Below are positions 16,818-23,506 of a DNA stretch of 64,000 bases, piece by piece. The stretch lies in NCBI GenBank assembly GCA_903902325.1, contig CAIUUO010000150.1, positions 1 to 64,000 on the forward strand, written 5' to 3'. Both the position numbers and the translations under genes were made by a program. Position 1 is the stretch's first letter. Each line of letters begins with the position of its first letter. This stretch comes from an uncultured Bacteroidia bacterium. GTDB taxonomy: Bacteria; Bacteroidota; Bacteroidia; Bacteroidales; Prolixibacteraceae. A model generated the notes under the pieces. It saw only the letters and a list, made by a program, of their open reading frames with translations, did not search any database and was not told the origin of the DNA.

Positions 16818-17436
16818 GGTGCAACCATTCTTCGATTTTGTCGATTTGAATTTTCTGATTGTGCTGGTATTTGAAGTTGGCCATGTTAACAAACCAACCA
16901 ATGACTGATTCCCTGTGCAGTTTGGTCGGTTTTGTGGTTATACAGGTTAGGTAGCTGCACCATGGATAATCCAAAATATGTTCACAAAAACCATGATGTA
17001 TAGGGTTATTGTGTATGTATAGGATTACCTGCTTTAAATGATCTGTATCGCAGATCGGTTTTCTTTGAAAAGGTCTTTCAAAAAGTGCACCGTGGCGAAG
17101 AAATCGTTTGTTAACTGCTTTGGTATAGGCATTGAAAAGATTTGAAAAGTGCTGGTGAGGTGGTTTGAGTTTTACCAGACCTGACAGGTTTTGGAAACCT
17201 GTCAGGTCTGAAGATGTGGATAAAATTTCATTTTCCTCTTTTATCCTAACCAGCAGATGAAAGTGATTCGGCATTAAAACCCATGCAAAGGTATCAGCAA
17301 CAGGCGTTATATAATGATCATACAATTCAAGGAAATATTCAAAGTTCTCTCTTCCTCCGAATAATTTGCAACCATTGATGCCTCGATTATTAATATGGTA
17401 ATAGCAGCCAAATTTTAGCTTTTCTGTCTTTTGCAT
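16810..17436 (-). CDS. REP-associated tyrosine transposase (RAYT, Y1/IS200-like)
   Basis: 208 residues from ATG 17436 (MQKTEKLKF); an earlier in-frame ATG at 17505 lies within a REP palindrome and is rejected. The Y1 transposase fold is clear: YYHINNRGINGCKLF, the HUH metal-binding motif in MPNHFHLLVRI, and the helix with the likely catalytic Tyr in VILYIHNNPIHHGFCEHILD followed by YPWCSYLTC. RAYTs nick and rejoin REP hairpins and are thought to spread them. Here the gene is flanked by REP copies 1 and 3 and carries copy 2 inside, translated in frame as SDLTGFQNLSGLV. The stop codon is within copy 1. The ORF appears intact. Confidence 0.9.
   Translation of the reverse strand: MQKTEKLKFGCYYHINNRGINGCKLFGGRENFEYFLELYDHYITPVADTFAWVLMPNHFHLLVRIKEENEILSTSSDLTGFQNLSGLVKLKPPHQHFSNLFNAYTKAVNKRFLRHGALFERPFQRKPICDTDHLKQVILYIHNNPIHHGFCEHILDYPWCSYLTCITTKPTKLHRESVIGWFVNMANFKYQHNQKIQIDKIEEWLHQT
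17177..17209 (-). repeat. REP palindrome, copy 2 (inside the RAYT gene)
   Basis: Same 33-base palindrome as copies 1 and 3, with the asymmetric centre in the opposite orientation (GGTTTTGGAAACC on the plus strand). Its 33 bases equal 11 codons and leave the transposase frame open. Confidence 0.92.
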
Positions 17437-17487
17437 GATCAACTGATTTTTATCTATATAAGTTACGGCAAATTCTGCAAATTCAGA

Positions 17488-17519
17488 AACCTGACAGGTT
17501 TCCAAAACCTGTCAGGTCT
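17488..17519 (+). repeat. REP palindrome, copy 3 (upstream of RAYT)
   Basis: Same palindrome and same orientation as copy 1 (GGTTTCCAAAACC centre), 52 bases upstream of the transposase ATG and between it and the divergent amidohydrolase gene. Confidence 0.92.
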
Positions 17520-17576
17520 AACAGCAGAAAAATTGAATTTTTCATTAGTTTTATATGCCGAATTAATGCTATTCCC

Positions 17577-18737
17577 ATGAAAAATCCGAAGAGTCCGAAC
17601 TCTCCTGTTCTGCGTGGAAGAATGTTTTTTACATTCCTTGCTCTCCTTTCTTTTCTTGCTTTTACAGGATTCTACAAAATTCAGAATAGCCCTGATACTG
17701 CGGATTCCCGGAAGCTACATTACTACAATGTCTCCGATTTTGCGAAGGTGCCCAAAATTGATCTCCATTTTCATTACAATACTCCCGACACAAAATACCT
17801 TTTATTTGCTGATTCCCTGAACTTCAGGTTGATATCTCCAAACGTGGATACAGAAATACCTATTGATAAGCAACTTTCGATATGCAGGAAGATCAAACAG
17901 CAGTATCCTGCTAAATTTGCTTTTTTTGGTACTTTCTCCGTTGATGGTTTTGGCAGTCCGGAATTTGAAGCGGCGACGATCGATCGAATTGATTTGTGCA
18001 TGAAGTCAGGCGCGTGCGGAATCAAAATATGGAAAAACATGGGGATGTCTTTGCTGGATAGGGAGGGACATTATGTGATGGTCGACAATCCCGGTTTCGG
18101 CAAGGTCTTCGAATACATGGAAAAGCAAAAAATTCAACTGATTGCGCATCTGGGGGAACCAAAGAATTGCTGGTTGCCACTCGATCAGATGACTGCAGCC
18201 AACGACAAGCGGTACTATGCCAATCATCCGCAGTACCACATGTACCTGCATCCCGAGGCCCCATCCTACGAAGACCAGATCAATGCCCGCAACAATTTGC
18301 TGACCGGGCATCCGTCTCTTGCCTACATCGGTGCCCACCTGGCGAGTGAGGAATGGAACATTGATGAACTGGCCAAAAGTTTCGACAGATTTCCCAATCT
18401 GAGGGCAGATATGGCAGCCAGGATCAGTCATTTGCTTTACCAGTCGTCAAAAGACCGCGAAAAAGTGCGGAATTTTCTGATCAAATACCAGGATAGGATT
18501 CTATATGGAACGGATTTTTCTGTTAATGAGAAAGATACGTCATACAAGGATGTAAGTGAGGGAATGAAGCGAACGTGGCTGAACCAATGGATCTATCTGG
18601 CTACAGACTCAATCATGGCTTTCAGGGAGATGCCGGATACGCAGCTGAAAGGATTGCAGTTGCCGAGAGAAGTGATTGATAAAATATACTGCAGGAACGC
18701 AGAAGATTTCTTCAAAAGTTGGTTGATAAAATTGTGA
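17577..18737 (+). CDS. Amidohydrolase-family protein (Amidohydro_2 type), exported
   Basis: 386 residues. The N-terminus has a hydrophobic segment MFFTFLALLSFLAFTGFY; the true start may be ATG 17577 or ATG 17622, which begins exactly at that segment. The metal-dependent TIM-barrel pattern of PF04909 is visible: KIDLHFHYNTPD with the HxH metal pair, SGACGIKIWKNMG, QLIAHLGEP with another His, YIGAHLASEEW, and the C-terminal metal Asp in RILYGTDFSV. Members are hydrolases or decarboxylases of cyclic or carboxylated substrates; here the substrate is unknown. It is followed after 70 bases by the URO-D-family gene on the same strand. Confidence 0.85.
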   Translation: MKNPKSPNSPVLRGRMFFTFLALLSFLAFTGFYKIQNSPDTADSRKLHYYNVSDFAKVPKIDLHFHYNTPDTKYLLFADSLNFRLISPNVDTEIPIDKQLSICRKIKQQYPAKFAFFGTFSVDGFGSPEFEAATIDRIDLCMKSGACGIKIWKNMGMSLLDREGHYVMVDNPGFGKVFEYMEKQKIQLIAHLGEPKNCWLPLDQMTAANDKRYYANHPQYHMYLHPEAPSYEDQINARNNLLTGHPSLAYIGAHLASEEWNIDELAKSFDRFPNLRADMAARISHLLYQSSKDREKVRNFLIKYQDRILYGTDFSVNEKDTSYKDVSEGMKRTWLNQWIYLATDSIMAFREMPDTQLKGLQLPREVIDKIYCRNAEDFFKSWLIKL

Positions 18738-18807
18738 TATCTTGCCTGTGTTCTTTCTTGGAACAAGCGGGATATGAATTATATTTGAGGTTAAAACCGA
18801 TTTAAGC

Positions 18808-19842
18808 ATGACAAATAGTCAATGGGAAGCCTTGCTGGCAGTAGTCGAAGGCAGAAGCAGCGATACAAAAGCATTGGGATTTATCATCGACAGTCCCTGG
18901 TTGCCGGGGTGGGCCGGTATCTCCACGCTCGATTATTATTCGTCGGATGATATCTGGCTGAAAACCAATCTGAAGGCGATCGAGACATTTCCAGAAATTA
19001 CCTTCCTGCCGGGATTCTGGTCCGAATACGGAATGTGCACGGAGCCATCCGCCTTCGGGGCCAGGTCGGTATGGTATGAAGCTAATCTGCCGCATGCCGA
19101 AAAGGTAATCCATTCGGATGAAGATATCGACAGGCTGCCGCAACCCAATGTCACCTGCGACGGATTGCTTCCTTTCATGATCAACAGACTGAAATTGCTG
19201 GAGCCGAAAATCAGGGAGCAGGGGCATGTAATCAAATTTGCAGTGACTCGCGGTCCGTTGAACATCGCCACTTTTTTAATGGGTACCACTGAATTCCTGC
19301 TGCTTCTGGCCATGGATCCTGACAAAGCCCATGTTTTACTGGATAAAGTCACAAAATTCATTGAAGACTGGGTGCGGTACCAGAAAGAGTGTTTCCCAAC
19401 CATTGAAGGAATACTTTTACTGGATGATATCGTCGGATTTGTCGGGGAAGAGGATATCCGCGAGTTTGTTGTTCCTTCGCTGAAGCGCTGTTTCGGGGCC
19501 TTTGAATCCAAAATCGGCTTCTTCCATAACGACGCCTTTGGACTGACCTGTGCTCCTTTCCTGAAGGAGATGGGGGTGGACCTCTTCAATTTTGCCTTCG
19601 ACCATCCCATCAGCCATATCCGTGAACTCGCCGGACCAGATGTAGCGCTGATCGGCAATCTGCCACCGCGCGACGTGCTGGCTGCTGGTACACCCGAACA
19701 GGTTTATCAGGCCACCCAGACAATGATAAGCGAGGCTCCTGACCATAGCCGGATCATCTGGTCATGCGGGGGAGGCATTCCGCAAAATGTGCCGACACAA
19801 AATTTGCAGGCTTTTGTGAAGGCTGTAAGGGAATATCAATAA
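18808..19842 (+). CDS. Uroporphyrinogen-decarboxylase-family protein
   Basis: 344 residues with the URO-D (PF01208) TIM-barrel pattern: GPLNIATFLMGTTEFLLLLA, a paired FFHNDAFGLTCAPFLKEMGV, DLFNFAFDHPISHIRELAG, and the C-terminal IGNLPPRDVLAAGTPEQVY followed by IWSCGGGIPQNVP. It is not the haem-pathway HemE, which has a different N-terminus; proteins of this type are common in environmental Bacteroidota and some relatives are corrinoid-dependent methyltransferases. The substrate is unknown. It follows the amidohydrolase and may share its operon. Confidence 0.85.
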   Translation: MTNSQWEALLAVVEGRSSDTKALGFIIDSPWLPGWAGISTLDYYSSDDIWLKTNLKAIETFPEITFLPGFWSEYGMCTEPSAFGARSVWYEANLPHAEKVIHSDEDIDRLPQPNVTCDGLLPFMINRLKLLEPKIREQGHVIKFAVTRGPLNIATFLMGTTEFLLLLAMDPDKAHVLLDKVTKFIEDWVRYQKECFPTIEGILLLDDIVGFVGEEDIREFVVPSLKRCFGAFESKIGFFHNDAFGLTCAPFLKEMGVDLFNFAFDHPISHIRELAGPDVALIGNLPPRDVLAAGTPEQVYQATQTMISEAPDHSRIIWSCGGGIPQNVPTQNLQAFVKAVREYQ

Positions 19843-19971
19843 TTGACAATGGACAATGAATTATGATGGAATTGATTGAATGTAAATCTTTGTTAGTTTG
19901 TTTTCATAATAATCCAAATACTTATTTAATTTTATTGCAAAATCAACCAGCCTGACATACTCATTCACACT

Positions 19972-20391
19972 ATGAAAAATACTTTCGAACTTAAAAAAGG
20001 GAAACTCGTTTTCGAGGAGGACAAAATTATTATCTCAGATAATGCGAAGTATCTTAAGAAATCAAGACTATTTTCTTCCGTCTTGCTGATTGCTCTGGGT
20101 GTTTTTAATCTGATGAGTTTTTTCAAGCACAGTGACCTGCATACCCAATGGACTGGTTCACTTGTTGGCGTGTTTGGAGTAATTTTTCTTGTATCTGCAA
20201 TTTTGGTGAATGACCAAAGTGAAATATATTTGAAAGATGTGAAATCAATGAAAGTAAAACGGTTTTTATTCATGGAATTTTTTGTGATCAAACTTACCAA
20301 CAACAAAACCCGACAGGTGGCCGGAATATACAATGCCGAAAGACTGGAGGAATATATTGCAACAATTTCACTTCCAAATAAATTCGCATGA
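19972..20391 (+). CDS. Tandem paralogue 1: two-helix membrane protein, PH-like?
   Basis: 139 residues, no family recognised. Plan shared by four neighbours: a short N-terminal beta region (TFELKKGKLVFEEDKIIISD), a hairpin of two transmembrane helices (about residues 32-50 and 61-80), then QSEIYLKDVKSMKVKRFLF and VIKLTNNKTRQVAGIYNAER and a C-terminal helix LEEYIATISL. The beta-rich pieces either side of a membrane hairpin suggest a bacterial PH-like fold with an inserted helical hairpin, but this is inference. The stop overlaps the start of paralogue 2 by four bases (ATGA), so translation is probably coupled. Confidence 0.8.
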   Translation: MKNTFELKKGKLVFEEDKIIISDNAKYLKKSRLFSSVLLIALGVFNLMSFFKHSDLHTQWTGSLVGVFGVIFLVSAILVNDQSEIYLKDVKSMKVKRFLFMEFFVIKLTNNKTRQVAGIYNAERLEEYIATISLPNKFA

Positions 20392-20786
20392 ACAACACAT
20401 TTGAACTCAAAAAAGGCAAACTTGTATTTGAAGCGGACAAAATCGTTATTACCGACAATGCCAAATACGAAAAGCGATACAGGCTATTTTCCGCTAGTTT
20501 ATTGCTGTTGCTTGGACTTTCTTTTTTGATAAAATTTGGGATAACCCATAAGGAATCAACCCCGACTTTTGGCTTGCTGATGAGTGCTGCAGGTTTGGTG
20601 AATTTTGCTTTTGAATATTTTAAATCGGTTCAAAGTGAAATTAGCTACAAGGATGTGAAATCGATAAAATTGAACAAGATATTTTTCAGTGAAGTTCTTT
20701 TCATCCGGCTTCAAAACAACAAAACCAGACGTGTCAACGGAATATACAATGCGGAAAGACTTGCCGAGTACATTCAAAATATGTAA
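20388..20786 (+). CDS. Tandem paralogue 2: two-helix membrane protein
   Basis: 132 residues. Same order of parts as paralogue 1: TFELKKGKLVFEADKIVITD, AKYEKRYRLFSASLLLLLGL as the start of the first helix, a second helix GLLMSAAGLVNFAFEYF, then QSEISYKDVKSIKLNKIFF and FIRLQNNKTRRVNGIYNAER with LAEYIQNM. It shares the GIYNAERL motif exactly with paralogue 1. The start ATGA overlaps the stop of paralogue 1; 17 bases separate it from paralogue 3. No function known. Confidence 0.8.
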   Translation: MNNTFELKKGKLVFEADKIVITDNAKYEKRYRLFSASLLLLLGLSFLIKFGITHKESTPTFGLLMSAAGLVNFAFEYFKSVQSEISYKDVKSIKLNKIFFSEVLFIRLQNNKTRRVNGIYNAERLAEYIQNM

Positions 20787-20803
20787 CCACACAACTATTT
20801 CAA

Positions 20804-21214
20804 ATGAACCAGACATTCGAACTTAAAAAAGGCAAACTTGTTTTTGAAACTGATAAAATTGTCATTACAGACGATGCCAGGGGCCAAAGACGATTAATGC
20901 TATACCTGTTTGGGATCTCTTTGTTTTTGTTAATAGTGTCTGTCATTGGATATTTTGCCAAAGGTGTACCTTCTGATACCTGGGTTGGGTTTTTTACGGG
21001 TATAACTCTTATTCTGTTGATTGCGTTATCTTCGTACATTTCGGTACAAAGTGAAATTTATCTGTATGAGGTTAAATCGATAAAAATCAGGCATAATTTT
21101 TTAAATAAATACCTTGAAATTAAACTCAAAAACAAAATATGCAGAATGGTCGCGGGAATCGTTGATGCAGAAGTTCTCCGTGATTACCTTGAAACGATTA
21201 AACTACCAAAATAG
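20804..21214 (+). CDS. Tandem paralogue 3: two-helix membrane protein
   Basis: 136 residues with the shared plan: TFELKKGKLVFETDKIVITD, helices around LYLFGISLFLLIVSVIGYF and FFTGITLILLIALSSYI, then QSEIYLYEVKSIKIRHNFL and LEIKLKNKICRMVAGIVDAE with a terminal LRDYLETIKL. It is more divergent in the last motif (GIVDAEVL in place of GIYNAERL). Six bases separate it from paralogue 4. No function known. Confidence 0.8.
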   Translation: MNQTFELKKGKLVFETDKIVITDDARGQRRLMLYLFGISLFLLIVSVIGYFAKGVPSDTWVGFFTGITLILLIALSSYISVQSEIYLYEVKSIKIRHNFLNKYLEIKLKNKICRMVAGIVDAEVLRDYLETIKLPK

Positions 21215-21220
21215 GTTTAT

Positions 21221-21643
21221 ATGATCCGAACATTTGAACTCAAAAAAGGCACCATCGTATTTGATGAAGAGAAAATCACCATTAAAGACAAATCGCAGAG
21301 TCAAAGGAATCTGTGGCTTTATCTGTCATTGGCAGGTGCAGTCATAGGTATCTTGTTCATTCTGGGTTATCTGAGAACCGACAATGAATTGTTGCTCTGG
21401 ATTGGATTATTTTACACGATTGCCGATATCGCGATTTTTTTCGCCATCCTGATGGGACCACTTCAGAGCGAAATTTACCTGAAAGAGGTTAAATCATTGA
21501 AATTGAAAGAAAAATACGGAAACTACTTTCTCGAAATTAAACTTCAAAACAATAAAATCAGAAGGGTGAACCGGATAGAAAATCCAGTTTATCTGCAGCA
21601 ATTTATTGAGATTGTACTGAATCACAGATGGAATCTTGATTGA
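21221..21643 (+). CDS. Tandem paralogue 4: two-helix membrane protein
   Basis: 140 residues, the most diverged copy: TFELKKGTIVFDEEKITIKD, helices LWLYLSLAGAVIGILFILGY and LLLWIGLFYTIADIAIFFAI, then QSEIYLKEVKSLKLKEKYG and LEIKLQNNKIRRVNRIENPV with a C-terminal LQQFIEIVL. The YNAE part of the shared motif is replaced by ENPV. Its stop lies 26 bases before the ATG of the next gene, so the Gfo/Idh/MocA oxidoreductase may be read through from this cluster. Confidence 0.8.
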   Translation: MIRTFELKKGTIVFDEEKITIKDKSQSQRNLWLYLSLAGAVIGILFILGYLRTDNELLLWIGLFYTIADIAIFFAILMGPLQSEIYLKEVKSLKLKEKYGNYFLEIKLQNNKIRRVNRIENPVYLQQFIEIVLNHRWNLD

Positions 21644-21669
21644 ACTTTAACAACCAACAAACCAATATC

Positions 21670-23049
21670 ATGGAAAGAAGAAACTTCCTAAGAAATACCT
21701 CCTCAGCAATGGCAGGCGCCATCCTAGTACCGACCATTGTGCCTTCTTCCGTTTTCGGCGCCAATGCTCCCAGCAACAAAATCAATGTGGCACAGATCGG
21801 CTTTGGTCGTATTGCCAGAGGACATGACCTGGCTGAAACCCTGCCACTGGATATGGCAAGGGTCATCGCAGTTGCAGACCTGGATTCCAACCGTCTCGCG
21901 AAGGGGAAACAGTTTATTGAGGATTTTTATGCCAAAAAGAGTGGCAGCGCTTCTGCTGTCAATGTCAAAACTTATGGCGATTACCGCGAAATGCTTCTGA
22001 ACAGGGAGATTGATGCGGTGATGATTTCCACACCCGACCACTGGCACGCTCAGCCTGCCATTGAGGCAACCCTGGCTGGGAAACATGTTTATTTGCAGAA
22101 ACCTACTGCCCTTACGATTGCAGAAGGACGCATGCTCGCAGATGTGGTGAAGAAAAAGGGGAATATCTTCCAGCAGGGAACCCAGCAACGCGCCATGCCA
22201 CAGTTCAGGATCGCAGCCGAACTGGTGAGGAATGGCAGAATCGGAAAGCTCCATACGGTCAAGATTGGATTGCCTGGTGACCCGGGCGGTCCTGAGGCTC
22301 CTGAGATGCCGGTTCCGAAGAATCTCAATTACGACATGTGGCTGGGATCGACACCACAGGTTTATTATACGGAGATGCGGGTTCATCCACAGAACAGCCT
22401 GAACGACAGACCGGGATGGCTTCGTTGCGAACAATTCGGAGCGGGGATGATCACAGGCTGGGGACAGCATCACTTCGATTCGGCCGCATGGGGTATGGAT
22501 ACAGAACTAACAGGTCCCATCTCCATCAATGCCATGGCTACCTTCCCGAAATCGGGTTTGTGGGATGTACACGGTGATTTCTTGGCGGTAGCGGAATATA
22601 AGAACGGTATTACCCAACTCACCAGCGGTGCCTATCCCAATGGAATCAGATACGAAGGCAGTGAAGGCTGGATATTTGTTACTAGAGGAGCATACACAGC
22701 TTCCGCAAGTGATCCGGTAGCACAGGGCAATAATACTCGGGCGCTTGAAGCAAGCGATCCCAAAATCCTCACTTCGGTGATTGGTGAAAACGAAATTCAT
22801 CTGTACAAGATTGACAACCAACACCAAAACTGGCTCGATTGCATCAAATCGGGAAAGGAAACCATCTCTCCAGTTGAAAAAGGGCACAGGGCTTGTACGG
22901 TCTGCCTGATTACCCATATCTCCATGAAACTGGGAAGAAAATTGCAGTGGAATCCGGATACGGAAAAATTTGTCAACGATGAGGATGCCAACAAACTGCT
23001 TTCAAGGTCGCAGCGGTTTCCGTATGGGACGACGAATATCAAGATCTGA
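21670..23049 (+). CDS. Gfo/Idh/MocA family oxidoreductase, Tat-like signal
   Basis: 459 residues from ATG 21670 (MERRNFLRNTSSAMAGA), chosen because it starts with the twin-arginine signal; an in-frame ATG at 21640 overlaps the preceding gene. Rossmann motif INVAQIGFGRIARGHDLAET, then VMISTPDHWHAQPAIEATLA, GKHVYLQKPTALT with the catalytic-type Lys-Pro, and GTQQRAMPQFRIA as in the paralogue at 13-14.5 kb. The C-terminal half ends in ACTVCLITHISMKLGRKLQW. Likely a periplasmic NAD(P)-binding sugar or inositol oxidoreductase. Substrate unknown. Confidence 0.9.
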   Translation: MERRNFLRNTSSAMAGAILVPTIVPSSVFGANAPSNKINVAQIGFGRIARGHDLAETLPLDMARVIAVADLDSNRLAKGKQFIEDFYAKKSGSASAVNVKTYGDYREMLLNREIDAVMISTPDHWHAQPAIEATLAGKHVYLQKPTALTIAEGRMLADVVKKKGNIFQQGTQQRAMPQFRIAAELVRNGRIGKLHTVKIGLPGDPGGPEAPEMPVPKNLNYDMWLGSTPQVYYTEMRVHPQNSLNDRPGWLRCEQFGAGMITGWGQHHFDSAAWGMDTELTGPISINAMATFPKSGLWDVHGDFLAVAEYKNGITQLTSGAYPNGIRYEGSEGWIFVTRGAYTASASDPVAQGNNTRALEASDPKILTSVIGENEIHLYKIDNQHQNWLDCIKSGKETISPVEKGHRACTVCLITHISMKLGRKLQWNPDTEKFVNDEDANKLLSRSQRFPYGTTNIKI

Positions 23050-23506
23050 GCGTTAGGTGAAAGAGGGGGAGACCCGGTGAGTGGGAGAGGGGGTGAATTC
23101 AACTCCGGATCTGTGCTCCTGGTGAAGTGGGATTGAAGAACAACGTGCAATGCACTGTTCTGCTCAATTGCATGAGAAGATTTTAACCTGACCCAGCCAT
23201 TGTCTAAGTTTACACTTTGAGACCTTTGTGTTGTCCTTTGTGTCCATTGTGGTTAGAATTGACATTTTTACCACAATGGACACTTCTTTATTCCTTTACA
23301 AACCTTAACGTACTCTGAGATTTTGTGAATGGAAACCTGCCTAAATCGAAAGGGAACAAAAATCATCCATCAATTAAACCAAATACGGGGTCGAGGATCG
23401 AATATCAGCAATCATTCATGAATAGAATCAGTGAATTTTCAGCAAAATTCAAAGTTTCTACAAGGTTGCCTGCTTTCTTTGTGACTTTAAATTATTCTTT
23501 CCATCT
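23050..23506. other. Long intergenic region before the TonB-type receptor
   Basis: About 457 bases. The first part carries GA-rich sequence after the stop; 23212-23285 holds the CACAAAGG-type repeat pair described separately. The remainder up to 23506 is AT-rich with no gene that I can support, and no clear promoter was found. Confidence 0.4.
23212..23285. repeat. CACAAAGG-type inverted repeat pair (copy 3)
   Basis: The left arm (23212-23257) reads ACTTTGAGACCTTTGTG and CCTTTGTGTCCATTGTGGTT; the right arm (23269-23285) reads TACCACAATGGACAC. It lies behind the Gfo/Idh/MocA gene. Confidence 0.7.

Noticed and set aside
16810-17505. Longer transposase start at 17505
   Set aside because: That ATG lies in REP copy 3 and the added residues do not match the RAYT family; the ATG at 17436 starts the conserved fold.
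18808-19842. Calling the URO-D-family protein HemE
   Set aside because: N-terminal and active-site patterns differ from HemE and there are no haem genes nearby.
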